DNA of 64,000 nt from CAYMZZ01 sp046297935 (GCA_046297935.1 JBKBHA010000001.1:1-64000); one strand, 5' to 3'; shown: positions 36,343-45,947, counted from the first letter of the stretch. Notes: generated from the letters alone by a model not told the origin. Numbers and translations: made by a program.

Positions 36343-39084
36343 ATGAAAAAGCCACTTGGCTGGTTAATCATACTTGCCAGCATGTCATTCACCACTAATG
36401 CGCAGGAGGTTGTTGCCGGGCGCATGAACGAACTCTTTCTTCGAACCAATCTCGCAACTGGTTTGCAGGATCCCTGGGAAGTAACTTATGGACCCGACGA
36501 TTCACTCTGGGTTACAGAAGCATCCGCCGGACGTACGTCGGGTACCCCCCCTTCTACGATAGCCGGTTCAGTTGGCTATACCGTGCGAAAGATTCATCCG
36601 GTGAATGGAGGACAACGGACCATTCTCAATCTTGCAACCTTTACAGATCCTTCGGCAAGCTCACCAAATAAATGGCAGAAGAAATTTACGCCGGGTCTGC
36701 GAATCAACCCGCCCTCGTCGTCGCCGACTTATCCTTCTTATCAGGGAGGATTAATGGGACTTGCCATACACCCGGAGTTTCAAACCAACCCGGCTAAAAA
36801 GTTTGTTTACATCGCTTATGGTCATCATTACATTACTCCTACCACCACTTCGCCGCTCGTTACCAACTTCAACGGTGAAACGGTACAGGGCAACGTGTTT
36901 GTGACATGGCTTGTCCGGTTTACTTATGTGAACGGCCAGCTCACGCAGCCTGTTGCTATTTGCGACACTATTCGGGGAAGCAACGACCACAACTCAGGCC
37001 GGTTGATCATTCGGCCTGAAGGAGGTACCAATTATCTTTATTATGCGGTGGGTGATATGGGCGCCGGTCAGTTCGCCAATATCAATCGCGTCATTAAAGC
37101 GCAATGGCTGAATTCATACGAAGGCAAAATCCTTCGGTTTAATCTGGAAGAAGACGGTGATGCCGCACAGGATAGTACCAACTACAATCGCTGGATTCCC
37201 AATAGCAATCCGTACAACGCTACGCTGGGAGTGCAAAGCGCCGTATGGGCAGTAGGTATGCGTAATAATCAGGGTTTTGCATACGACACAATCAACGGCA
37301 CGCCCCGTTTCTACGGATCTTCACACGGTCCATTCAGTGATGATGAAGTGAATCTATTGGTACAAACCGGCAACTACGGGCACCCACAGGTTATAGGTTA
37401 TACCGATGGTAACTACAACAATGCCAAGGCAGGACCATCCTCGAGTTCTTTGCCGTTGATAGTAAACGAATCCAATAACGCCGATACCACTACCAACTAT
37501 CAGGAACCTGTTTATAGCAACTATGCAGCTCCTGCCGGAAACACCAGTACCCAATGGAGTATACAATACATTTATACTAATCAATTCTATAGTGGTGGGC
37601 CTACATCAGGCAATGCGCAAAACCGAAATGAGCATTGGGCCTCGGAAGGATACTCCGGCCTGGGACTGTATACCAAACCTGTAATACCCGGCTGGAAAAA
37701 TTCGCTCTTGCTCGGCAGTCTGAAATGGGGAAGGGTAGTACGAATGAAATTAAACTCTGATGGTACGGCGGTTGTTCCGACCAATGGTGGCGATACCGTT
37801 AGTTATTTTGGCAGTACGAATCGTTTTAGAGATGTGGCAGTAGCGCCCGATGGTAAAGCAATATTTGTGGTGATGGATCGTAGCGCAACCACGTCAGGCC
37901 CAAGTGCCAATACTCCGATCGTACCCGCATGTGCAGGTTGTGTGCAGCGGTATGAGTTTATCGGTTATCAGTCAGATGGCAACGGCAAAAGCCGTATCCC
38001 TGGCGCTATCGCCATCAGCAACGGCCTGGCTGGAAGCTTTACTGATGGTACCCCTGTTACGATCAACTCCGCCAACAATAATACCAACGCCTGGGTACCA
38101 ATTACAGATTCGGACGGCAACGTCATTGCTGAAATCAATGCCGGCGGACAGGATCTGGGACTGATCACCACACGCTATTATAAAAACAACACAGCCATCC
38201 GAATCTCAACAGGCGGGCAGCGCTATCTCGATCGGAACATCACCATTACTCCGGAGTTTCAACCCTCTTCACCGGTAGATATTCGTCTCTACATCAGTAA
38301 CAGTGAATACAATGCGCTCGATTTGGATGCTTCGAGTGGGGTAAGTGCTATAAGCGATCTGCGGATTTTGAAAAATGACGATGCGGCATCAACAGCCGTG
38401 CAGACAGCAACAACTCTTATAACTCCGGACTATGTGGAAACGCACGGTTCCGATAAAATAGTATTACAGGCAAGCATTGCCAGTTTCTCCTCGTTTTATA
38501 TCGGCAGCAGTAATCTCACATTACCCGTTCAGCTGGTTTCATTCCGCGCCACACTTCAGCAGGACCGTGTTTGGTTGCAGTGGGATACTGAGCAGGAAGA
38601 ATCGTTGGAGGGGTATGTGATTGAGCGCAGCGACAACGGACGAGATTTTGCAGCAATAGGCGAAAAAGCCGCAACCGGCAATGGTGCAACCCGCCAGGTA
38701 TACACCTACGCCGACAGCAGCTATCTGCTGGTTAATAGCACTACTATCTATTACCGTCTGCGAATAGTTGATGCCGACGGAAGCATTCGTTATTCAAGCG
38801 TTGTGTCTGTTCAGTTGCCTTCCACCAAAGGGCTGGTACGTATTGTGCCTAACCCGGTAACAGGCGATGGCAGAGTAAAATGGCTGATTCGTTCTTCCGA
38901 AGCGGGGCACGCAAATTGGATGCTGGCTGATGGCCAGGGAAGAGTATGGCTGGGTGGCCGTGCAGAAATTGTTTCCGGCAGCAACACAGTCGAAGTAGAT
39001 GCATCGCAACTGGCCGCAGGGGTCTATTACCTGCATGTGGCAGGGCCTGGCTTTGTAGAAAAACTCCCGATGCAGAAATTCTAA
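36343..39084 (+). CDS. Secreted PQQ-dependent sugar dehydrogenase with T9SS sorting domain
   Basis: A 913-residue protein with a signal peptide (ending TTNAQ) and a soluble glucose/sorbosone dehydrogenase beta-propeller at about residues 30-540. The family motif DHNSGRLIIRPEG contains H216, matching the catalytic histidine of Acinetobacter soluble glucose dehydrogenase. GMRNNQGFAYD and DDEVNLLVQTGNYGHPQVIGY also align with that enzyme. Two beta-rich domains follow, then a type A sorting domain (NPVTGDGRVKW, ending GVYYLHVAGPGF). It should oxidise aldoses outside the cell using PQQ and calcium, passing electrons to an unknown acceptor. No PQQ-synthesis genes are in the window. The true start is ATG 36343; the frame is open from 36214. 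Confidence 0.9.
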   Translation: MKKPLGWLIILASMSFTTNAQEVVAGRMNELFLRTNLATGLQDPWEVTYGPDDSLWVTEASAGRTSGTPPSTIAGSVGYTVRKIHPVNGGQRTILNLATFTDPSASSPNKWQKKFTPGLRINPPSSSPTYPSYQGGLMGLAIHPEFQTNPAKKFVYIAYGHHYITPTTTSPLVTNFNGETVQGNVFVTWLVRFTYVNGQLTQPVAICDTIRGSNDHNSGRLIIRPEGGTNYLYYAVGDMGAGQFANINRVIKAQWLNSYEGKILRFNLEEDGDAAQDSTNYNRWIPNSNPYNATLGVQSAVWAVGMRNNQGFAYDTINGTPRFYGSSHGPFSDDEVNLLVQTGNYGHPQVIGYTDGNYNNAKAGPSSSSLPLIVNESNNADTTTNYQEPVYSNYAAPAGNTSTQWSIQYIYTNQFYSGGPTSGNAQNRNEHWASEGYSGLGLYTKPVIPGWKNSLLLGSLKWGRVVRMKLNSDGTAVVPTNGGDTVSYFGSTNRFRDVAVAPDGKAIFVVMDRSATTSGPSANTPIVPACAGCVQRYEFIGYQSDGNGKSRIPGAIAISNGLAGSFTDGTPVTINSANNNTNAWVPITDSDGNVIAEINAGGQDLGLITTRYYKNNTAIRISTGGQRYLDRNITITPEFQPSSPVDIRLYISNSEYNALDLDASSGVSAISDLRILKNDDAASTAVQTATTLITPDYVETHGSDKIVLQASIASFSSFYIGSSNLTLPVQLVSFRATLQQDRVWLQWDTEQEESLEGYVIERSDNGRDFAAIGEKAATGNGATRQVYTYADSSYLLVNSTTIYYRLRIVDADGSIRYSSVVSVQLPSTKGLVRIVPNPVTGDGRVKWLIRSSEAGHANWMLADGQGRVWLGGRAEIVSGSNTVEVDASQLAAGVYYLHVAGPGFVEKLPMQKF

Positions 39085-39110
39085 ACTTACTTACTGACTA
39101 TTAAATGCGA

Positions 39111-39140
39111 ATCCGCCGCCGAAGAAATTCGGCGGCGGAT
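39111..39140 (+). terminator. Strong terminator hairpin after the PQQ dehydrogenase
   Basis: ATCCGCCGCCGAA (39111-39123) pairs perfectly with its complement at 39128-39140 across a GAAA tetraloop, followed by six T residues. It is a textbook rho-independent terminator placed 27 bp after the stop codon. Confidence 0.92.
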
Positions 39141-39149
39141 TTTTTTATA

Positions 39150-39203
39150 CAGCCTTTCGGTTATTTAAATGATCCGTGTTAAAAAAACCGAAAGGCTGTT
39201 TTT
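39150..39203 (+). terminator. Second hairpin with T-tract, directly after the first
   Basis: CAGCCTTTCGGTT (39150-39162) pairs with AACCGAAAGGCTG (39186-39198) across a 23-nt loop, followed by five T residues. It begins 10 bp after the first terminator. Tandem terminators separate two strongly expressed secreted-protein genes, or the second may mark the end of an undetected short transcript. Confidence 0.7.
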
Positions 39204-39479
39204 AGAAATATAGGTGTTTTCTCATATCATCTAAGGGTTTGTACTCAATCTACGATTGAAAAATTACGATATGATTGCATATCTAAGTATAAATACTAAT
39301 ATTCGCATAATGAAAATCCAAGTGTAAAAAATCCGCCCTTTGTAAAGCCTTGATAATCCGCACCTATGAATCTACTAAGCGTCTAATGGTAAACGCTTAT
39401 CTGATACAGGTAAAGAAGGGGCTCAGCAGAGTGGTTTCCGAATATCCATTGTAAGAGCCAACTATCCAAAACCTGTGTC
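39204..39479. other. A/T-rich intergenic region, presumed promoter of the GEVED-protein gene
   Basis: This 276-bp stretch between the tandem terminators and the ATG at 39480 has no open reading frame of note and no clear repeat. It must hold the promoter of the next gene, but I cannot place a convincing Bacteroidota -33/-7 pair. Confidence 0.4.
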
Positions 39480-42062
39480 ATGAACAAATTTTACTCCACC
39501 CTGCTAGCTGTGTTGCTATTATGCGGCGCAGGTCAACTCCAGGCCCAATGCACCGACTACACGCTCGATTGGGACGTACATGAATATTTCGCACGCGATA
39601 ACGGCACAATTCGCACATATGTGTCGCTTGCTCAGTCACAGACACAGCGTTTTGCCTTTGGCGCAAATAAGCTTACAATTGGGCACAACTATTCTACCGA
39701 CAACAATATTAAAGGTGATGTGACCACACATACAGCCGAAACTGGCTCGCTTGCCAGTGGTGCAGACATTCAGTTTATTGGCGATGGTACAGTGACGTTC
39801 ACATTCGATTCACCGGTTACCAATCTTAGGTTCAGTATTTACGACGTTGATCGCAGCCAGCGTATTCAGTTTGGGGCAACAAATGGTGCAACCCCGGTTA
39901 TTATCAATATGACGAAAGTAGGCGGTACTACGCTTACTCTGGTTAATAACGGAATGACTAATGCAAGGGTTACCACAACCAGCACTACGGTCAATAACGA
40001 GAATGCAACGGTCAATGTAACCATACCTGGTCCGGTAACCAATGTTACTATTCAGACCACCAATACCAATACCTGTAGCAGCAGTTGTGGTGGCGGAGGA
40101 ACGGAGGATGCCAGTTACTTTATTTCTGACATCACTGCCTGCTCAAATGGATCCTTTCTAAACAATTACTACAACGTAAGTCAGCCATACAACGGGATGC
40201 CCGGATATGTGATGCTGGTGGTAGGTAACAAGTTTTATTATTATGACCCGGCAACGGGGGTTGCAAAGTTCATATTTCAGGATAATACCCATACCAATAT
40301 GAACTCGTTAGCCTATGATCCGTATAACCGGTTGATCTATTATACCTATAGTCTCTCGGGCGGAGGGGGTGGAGTTAATGCAAATGAGAAAGCCCTGCGA
40401 CGCTACGATATGAATATGGATACATTTGGTGTGGTACTAAACAATGTCAATGACCTGGGTATTCCAACCTTCGGGCAGGGCGTGGAATCGGGCGCTGCCG
40501 CTTTCTACAACGGAAATTTATACTGGGGAATAGAAGGCAATAATAGTTCAGCTATTGAATCGATTATATATCGAATTGAATTAAATGGATCGAATTTTCC
40601 AATTGGCTTTAGTCAGGTATATGCACAACGCACCCGCGATGGTAGTGGTAACCGTGATCACGACTGGGCCGATTTCGCATTGAACGATGGAATTCTGTAT
40701 GATTTTGATGGTGGTGCTGTGGCTTCTCCGGGTTTGAATGCCGATTTTCACCAATTGAATCTGATAACAGGGGCTTATACCAGATACACACCTGTGTCAG
40801 GCGTCATTCCGAAGCAGGTGAGTGTAGACTGGCAGGGGAATGTGTACAATGTAGGTACCGACTACGGGTTCCCCGACGGGCAGGTTGCATTGTACAATGG
40901 AACAACCAATCAGGGTACACCGGTGACTATTACTCACAACGGAGTAAATCTGACCGGTTCTTATGGTGATGGTGCGGAGGCTTTTCGACCCTTGCTTGAC
41001 TATGGCGATGCGCCTGCATCCTATGATCCGGATCCAATGGCACCGGCAGTTAACGAACGAGATACGGCCTTAAGGATTGGTACGAATATCGATATAGAAT
41101 GGCTCACCCGTGGACAATCTGTCGCTGCTAACCTCGATAATTATGATGATGGTGTAGCTACTGTTACCATTTTCAGTAATCTATACAGTACCTATCAGGT
41201 ACAGGTATCAGTTTACAACAATACAGGCAGCGATGCCAGTTTGATTGGTTGGCTCGACTGGAATGGCAACGGTGTGTTTGATGCAGGAGAAGCATCTGCC
41301 ATCGAAACCATCGGTACGGCTGCTGGCGACCAACTGGTTTACCTGAGTTGGTCAGGCATTTCATCTACGCTCAATACCGGCGATATCACTTATCTCCGTA
41401 TACGCTTAACAAGAGATATAAATAACATTTCAGCTGCTGATGCTACAGGCTGGTTCCCCGATGGCGAAACAGAAGATTATCAGGTGAGCGTGCAAAACAT
41501 TGTACTGCCTGTTAACCTGCTAAGTTTCGATGCCAAAGTGGTAAACAATAGTCAGGTTCAGCTAACCTGGAAGGCTATTACCGACGATGCGTTTGATGGC
41601 TTCGAAATACAGCGCAGTCAGGATGGCAATACCTGGAATAATGTTGGCTTTGTATCAGCAGCTGCGGCCAATACCACAAGCAATTATTCTTTCACCGATC
41701 AGCAACCGTTCAAAGGTAAATCGCATTACCGGCTGAAATTGCTGGAAAAAAGCGGCGCAGCCCGAAATAGCGAAATCCGTCAGGTAAACCTGAAGGTTGA
41801 CGGCGTCCGTTTAACAGTTTCTCCCAACCCGGCAAGCAGCAAAGTGTTGTTGACAATCAACAACTCGCGTGCTGGTGAGAACGCCCATATCAACATTATG
41901 GATGCCTCAGGCAGGACCATACATCGGCAACAGTACTTACTTCGCGATAGGGATACTACGTTGGAAATCCCGCTTTCATCTGTTTGGCAGGCTGGAACCT
42001 ACCTCGTAATTGTTTCAACTGAAAGTGGAATTCAGTCGCAAAAGCTGCTGATTCGTCGTTAA
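39480..42062 (+). CDS. Secreted GEVED-domain protein with T9SS sorting domain
   Basis: An 860-residue secreted protein with signal peptide (AVLLLCGAGQLQAQ). Residues of about 30-215 form a beta-rich domain with a Cys-Gly cluster (CSSSCGGGG). The middle (about 230-500) has propeller-like repeats (NKFYYYDPATGVAKFIF, SLAYDPYNRLIYY). A GEVED domain spans about 505-680 (YGDAPASYDPDP, then LIGWLDWNGNGVFDAGEAS, ending PDGETEDYQV). The C-terminus is a fibronectin-like segment and a type A sorting domain. GEVED domains are common in large Bacteroidota surface proteins; function is unknown. It follows two terminators and precedes the M14 carboxypeptidase by 61 bp. Confidence 0.87.
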   Translation: MNKFYSTLLAVLLLCGAGQLQAQCTDYTLDWDVHEYFARDNGTIRTYVSLAQSQTQRFAFGANKLTIGHNYSTDNNIKGDVTTHTAETGSLASGADIQFIGDGTVTFTFDSPVTNLRFSIYDVDRSQRIQFGATNGATPVIINMTKVGGTTLTLVNNGMTNARVTTTSTTVNNENATVNVTIPGPVTNVTIQTTNTNTCSSSCGGGGTEDASYFISDITACSNGSFLNNYYNVSQPYNGMPGYVMLVVGNKFYYYDPATGVAKFIFQDNTHTNMNSLAYDPYNRLIYYTYSLSGGGGGVNANEKALRRYDMNMDTFGVVLNNVNDLGIPTFGQGVESGAAAFYNGNLYWGIEGNNSSAIESIIYRIELNGSNFPIGFSQVYAQRTRDGSGNRDHDWADFALNDGILYDFDGGAVASPGLNADFHQLNLITGAYTRYTPVSGVIPKQVSVDWQGNVYNVGTDYGFPDGQVALYNGTTNQGTPVTITHNGVNLTGSYGDGAEAFRPLLDYGDAPASYDPDPMAPAVNERDTALRIGTNIDIEWLTRGQSVAANLDNYDDGVATVTIFSNLYSTYQVQVSVYNNTGSDASLIGWLDWNGNGVFDAGEASAIETIGTAAGDQLVYLSWSGISSTLNTGDITYLRIRLTRDINNISAADATGWFPDGETEDYQVSVQNIVLPVNLLSFDAKVVNNSQVQLTWKAITDDAFDGFEIQRSQDGNTWNNVGFVSAAAANTTSNYSFTDQQPFKGKSHYRLKLLEKSGAARNSEIRQVNLKVDGVRLTVSPNPASSKVLLTINNSRAGENAHINIMDASGRTIHRQQYLLRDRDTTLEIPLSSVWQAGTYLVIVSTESGIQSQKLLIRR

Positions 42063-42123
42063 AGGTTCAAATAACAAATAATTTTAGTTCATATCCAATA
42101 TCACCATTCGAAACAACACCACT

Positions 42124-44928
42124 ATGAAGCCTTTGAAAGCCACCCTGTTGCTGCTGGTCTTGCTGATCGGCTACCGGATCCACGCCCAACAGGAAAAGTA
42201 CAGCAAAGTAAAAATAGAAGCACCCAGCGATCCGGCCCGTTTCGGTGAGCTGATTGCGCTCCTCGAAATTGACCATTTTGACTATGTGGATGATGGTGCC
42301 ATCTCTGCTGAAATTTCCGCATCTGAACTACAACGCCTGAAACTAACGGGCTACAAATACAAAGTACTGGTTGATGATGTGGTAAAAAACCTGGAAGAAG
42401 AAAACCGCCGCTTCAACGAAGCCCGCACACAAGGCCGCCTGCCTTTTGAAGAAACAGGTAGTACGGTCGATGCCATCATACCCACTCCGGCGGCCTTTGA
42501 AGTGAAAACCACTTTGGGTGGTTACTATAGCTACGCGGAAATGGAAGACGCTATCGATGACCTGGTGGCAGCATATCCGGCAATTGCACAAAAGGGTACT
42601 GTTGGTCAATCTACCGGCGGTCGGGAAATATGGTATGTAAAAATCTCTGATAATGTTGCTACTGATGAATCGGAGCCGGAAGTGTTGTATATCGGTATTC
42701 AACATGCCCGTGAAGCCATTGGCGGTGCCAGCATGATATTTTTCATGCAAATGCTTTGCGAACAGTATTCGCAGGATCCTCGCATCGCTGCACTTGTTAA
42801 CAATCGGGAAGTTTATATTATCCCCTGTATGAACCCCGATGGTTGGGAATACAACCGATCTATCAGTCCAAACGGTGGCGGTATGTGGCGTAAAAACCGT
42901 AACGGTAACGGAGTTGACCTGAATCGTAACTGGGGAGTGGACTGGGGTAACTGCTCTGCTCCCATTACAGGCAGTGCCGCTTCCTGTGGCAGCTCTACTT
43001 CTACTTCAGATACGTATTACGGTCCTTCTGCTTTTTCTGAAATTGAAACGCAACGAATCCGCGACTTTACTTATACGCGTCATTTCGTAACCATGATTGA
43101 CCAGCACGCCTATGGTCCTTACTATTCGCTGCCTTTCGGACGACCAAGTCTGCCAGCTAATGTAATGGATCCACTTGACGCCAAATTTTATACCTGGGTT
43201 CCGGCAGCTATGGGCAAATACAACGGTATGCGGGCAGGTAACAGTCCTGAGTCGGTAGGTTATGAAGTAGCAGGCGGAGTGAAGGACTGGATGCTGAAAG
43301 GAAATATTGGCACCGGCAGCAAAGGAAAAATATATGGAATGACCGGCGAAGGTGGACACGGCACTGCGGTGGCAAATGGAGGTACGTTCTGGCCGCCCTC
43401 AGCACAAATCATCAATTTGTGTAAAGGAATGGTGCATCAAAATCTGCAGTTACTTGCCGTTGCCGGTACGCATGTTGATTTAACTGATCTGTCGGACATT
43501 GCTGTTGGTAGTAAAACAGGAACTTTCGGATTTAGAGCGCTGCGTGTTGGATTGGGCAATGACCCGGTTACTGTTTCTATTGTTCCTCTTGAAAATATCC
43601 AGTCAGTAGGAAGCCCGGTGGTGATTAGTCCCGCTTCACTGGCTACCTACTATGACTCTTATAATGGAAGCATCAGCTATACTCTGCCTGCGTCCCTTAC
43701 CGATGGTCAGCGTATTCGGTTTGCCTGGCGAATTCAGGAAGGTGGACTGACCTATTACGATACAATCGTGAAACTGTATCACTCTACACCAACCAGCTTA
43801 ACAGTATTGTCCGATAACTTCAACTCGGGTGCTGTTACCGACAACTGGACCAGGGCAACTAATTTAACGGGCACATCCAATACCTGGAACTTTACAGCAT
43901 CAGGTACAGGTTATGGTGGCACAGGCCGTGCACTCACCGAGTCGCCTTCGGGCAACTATGCTGCCAGTGCCAACCGTTCAGCCAGATGGTCTAATCCATT
44001 CAACCTGAGTGATGCCACCGCGGCTTATCTGACCTTTTGGATCCGTCACCGCATTGAAAATTTTCGTGACAAGCTGAGGGTTCAGGTGTCTAACAGTGGC
44101 ACAGGCGGGCCATGGCAAACAATAGAAGGTAACATCACTATCAAAGAGCCCGGCACGCTTGAAGGAAGCTCCATTGATGGCATTCCTTCCATAACGGGAA
44201 TTCGCGAAGAGTGGGTTCGTGCCATATTTGACCTGAAAGACTATATTGGCGCCGGCAACAATAACGTATACTTCCGTTTTGAATTTACTTCCGACGCAAG
44301 CAATACCAGCGGTTTCGCCTACAGGCAGGATGACGGCGTGTATATTGACGACGTGAAATTGGTGAAAACGAACGCCTCGCTGATTACCCTGCCGGTTGAA
44401 TTCAAGAGCTTCAGAGGTCGTTTGCTCGCTAATGAAACAGTTCGCCTCGATTGGGAAGCAGAAACTGACCAGCTTCACGACTATTTCGAAGTTGAGAAGT
44501 CAACCGATGGAGTGAGTTTTGCATCAATCGGTCGTGGCCCTGCCGTTGCACCTTACTTCTTCTTTGATCCTTCACCTGCTGTGGGGCTCAACTATTATCG
44601 CATTCGCCAGGTTGATCGCGACGGCCGTGTAACCTACAGTTCAATTGTTACTATTCAATATCAGCCTCAGTCCCTGCAGGTAAGGGCCTATCCAAACCCC
44701 GCAAAGGATTATCTGAAAATAAGAATTCAATCGCCCGGCGATGATCAATTTACGATCAGTCTGACCGACCTGGCGGGACGGGTCATCCATCAGCAACAGG
44801 TGAGTACCGGTACTGGTCAGCAGGAATGGTCAATTGCTACTAACAAGCTTGCTTCTCAGGTGTATCTGTTAACGGTGAAGAATAGTCGCAACGAAGTAGT
44901 GCTGATAGAGAAAGTGACGAAGCAGTAA
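42124..44928 (+). CDS. Secreted M14 zinc carboxypeptidase with T9SS sorting domain
   Basis: A 934-residue secreted metallopeptidase. A signal peptide (LLLLVLLIGYRIHAQ) and propeptide-like region precede the M14 domain at about residues 130-440. Zinc ligands H194 and E197 (IQHAREAI), the arginine/asparagine region GVDLNRNWGVDWG, the third zinc ligand H328 (DQHAYG) and a probable catalytic E409 (MTGEGGHG) are all visible. A jelly-roll-like domain (about 560-760) and a type A sorting domain follow. It should remove C-terminal residues from extracellular peptides. The catalytic glutamate sits in an unusual glycine-rich context. Confidence 0.9.
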   Translation: MKPLKATLLLLVLLIGYRIHAQQEKYSKVKIEAPSDPARFGELIALLEIDHFDYVDDGAISAEISASELQRLKLTGYKYKVLVDDVVKNLEEENRRFNEARTQGRLPFEETGSTVDAIIPTPAAFEVKTTLGGYYSYAEMEDAIDDLVAAYPAIAQKGTVGQSTGGREIWYVKISDNVATDESEPEVLYIGIQHAREAIGGASMIFFMQMLCEQYSQDPRIAALVNNREVYIIPCMNPDGWEYNRSISPNGGGMWRKNRNGNGVDLNRNWGVDWGNCSAPITGSAASCGSSTSTSDTYYGPSAFSEIETQRIRDFTYTRHFVTMIDQHAYGPYYSLPFGRPSLPANVMDPLDAKFYTWVPAAMGKYNGMRAGNSPESVGYEVAGGVKDWMLKGNIGTGSKGKIYGMTGEGGHGTAVANGGTFWPPSAQIINLCKGMVHQNLQLLAVAGTHVDLTDLSDIAVGSKTGTFGFRALRVGLGNDPVTVSIVPLENIQSVGSPVVISPASLATYYDSYNGSISYTLPASLTDGQRIRFAWRIQEGGLTYYDTIVKLYHSTPTSLTVLSDNFNSGAVTDNWTRATNLTGTSNTWNFTASGTGYGGTGRALTESPSGNYAASANRSARWSNPFNLSDATAAYLTFWIRHRIENFRDKLRVQVSNSGTGGPWQTIEGNITIKEPGTLEGSSIDGIPSITGIREEWVRAIFDLKDYIGAGNNNVYFRFEFTSDASNTSGFAYRQDDGVYIDDVKLVKTNASLITLPVEFKSFRGRLLANETVRLDWEAETDQLHDYFEVEKSTDGVSFASIGRGPAVAPYFFFDPSPAVGLNYYRIRQVDRDGRVTYSSIVTIQYQPQSLQVRAYPNPAKDYLKIRIQSPGDDQFTISLTDLAGRVIHQQQVSTGTGQQEWSIATNKLASQVYLLTVKNSRNEVVLIEKVTKQ

Positions 44929-44955
44929 CAAGGCTGCGGATGAGCACAAAATAAT

Positions 44956-44977
44956 CAGCCGCCGGAAACGGCGGCTG
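44956..44977. terminator. GC-rich hairpin between convergent genes
   Basis: CAGCCGCCG (44956-44964) pairs with CGGCGGCTG (44969-44977) around a GAAA tetraloop. The flanking T-rich stretch is better on the minus strand (ATTATTTT), so it may terminate the HIT/greA operon. It may also serve the M14 gene ending at 44928. Confidence 0.6.
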
Positions 44978-45033
44978 TATAAAATAGGTTTCGAATAGAC
45001 AATGATGTCTGTTTTATTAGGGTGTTTAGAAGA

Positions 45034-45054
45034 GCGGGGGGCATTGCCCCCTGC
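45034..45054. terminator. Second GC-rich hairpin between convergent genes
   Basis: GCGGGGGGC (45034-45042) pairs with GCCCCCTGC (45046-45054), with one G-T pair and a 3-nt loop. The plus-strand side is followed by TTAATTTTA. It is probably the partner terminator of the hairpin at 44956, one for each of the two convergent genes. Confidence 0.5.
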
Positions 45055-45072
45055 TTAATTTTAGGGACCAGC

Positions 45073-45462
45073 TCAAAGTTTGCTGACAATAATCTGCTGA
45101 ATCTCTTCGAGCCGATGTTCGGAAAGTTTCATTTTAGGCCGCGTAAAATTGAGGTCATTTGCGGAATTGATTGGCATCAGGTGCAAATGAGCATGCGGCA
45201 CTTCAAGTCCTATCACGCTAATACCACATCGGTTGCAATCAAAGCCTGCTTCGATTGCTTTAGCTATCGGCTGCGCAAACTTCAGGAGTGCTGAAAGATA
45301 GTCAGCAGGCAGGTCGAAAAATTTATCAACTTCAAGCTTAGGCACTACCAGTACATGACCTTCCACCAAAGGAAAAATGTCCAGAAATGCATAAAACTTG
45401 TCGTCCTCGGCAATCCTGTAGCTGGGAATTTCACCGTTGATTATTTTCGAGAAAATAGTCAT
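45073..45462 (-). CDS. HIT-family nucleotide hydrolase
   Basis: A 129-residue histidine-triad protein of normal length. The N-terminal TIFSKIINGEIPSY is typical of HINT-type members, and the active-site triad reads VPHAHLHLMPI. Members hydrolyse adenosine phosphoramidates or related nucleotides. The start codon overlaps the greA stop codon by one base, so the two are co-translated; this greA-HIT pairing is often seen in Bacteroidota. Confidence 0.92.
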   Translation of the reverse strand: MTIFSKIINGEIPSYRIAEDDKFYAFLDIFPLVEGHVLVVPKLEVDKFFDLPADYLSALLKFAQPIAKAIEAGFDCNRCGISVIGLEVPHAHLHLMPINSANDLNFTRPKMKLSEHRLEEIQQIIVSKL

Positions 45463-45935
45463 CAGGCGGTGATATTTTCGATTTTAAACTGCAGTTTGCC
45501 CGCAGGCGCAATCACGTCGGCCGTTTCACCCACCGATTTTCCCAGGATACCCTGGCCAATTGGTGATGTGATGGATATTTTTCCGGCCTTAAGGTCAGCC
45601 TCTTGCTCACTTACCAATTGATAGGTGACCTGCTTTTTTGTTTTGATATTAGTGAGCGTCACTTTTGTCAATATCGATACCTTACTGGTATCAATGCTGC
45701 TTTCGTCCAACACGCGTACGTTTGCCAGCGCATTCTCCATGGATGCTATTTTAGCTTCCAGTAGGCCCTGGGCCTCTTTGGCTGCATCGTATTCGGCATT
45801 TTCTTTTAAATCGCCCTTCTCTCTGGCTTCGGCAATGGCACGGCTGGCTGCAGGTCTTTCCACACCCTTCATGTGTTGTAGTTCCACTTTCATTTGCTCC
45901 AGCGTTTCTTTCGTTACATACTGAATGCTGTTCAT
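45462..45935 (-). CDS. greA: Transcription elongation factor GreA
   Basis: A 157-residue GreA, the normal length. The N-terminal coiled-coil (TKETLEQMKVELQHMKGVERP, continuing AREKGDLKENAEYDAAKE) ends in the acidic tip that stimulates transcript cleavage by RNA polymerase. The C-terminal globular domain contains ITSPIGQGILGKSVGE. The ATG at 45935 is supported by a rare perfect AAGGAGG 5 bp upstream (45941-45947); the frame is open further to 46013. It is the first gene of a greA-HIT operon. Confidence 0.95.
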   Translation of the reverse strand: MNSIQYVTKETLEQMKVELQHMKGVERPAASRAIAEAREKGDLKENAEYDAAKEAQGLLEAKIASMENALANVRVLDESSIDTSKVSILTKVTLTNIKTKKQVTYQLVSEQEADLKAGKISITSPIGQGILGKSVGETADVIAPAGKLQFKIENITA

Positions 45936-45940
45936 GTTTA

Positions 45941-45947
45941 CCTCCTT
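45941..45947 (-). promoter_or_regulatory. Perfect Shine-Dalgarno sequence of greA
   Basis: AAGGAGG on the minus strand, 5 bases before the ATG at 45935. Bacteroidota genes rarely use this motif because their ribosomes hide the anti-Shine-Dalgarno sequence. It fixes the greA start and may mark special translational control. Confidence 0.75.
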
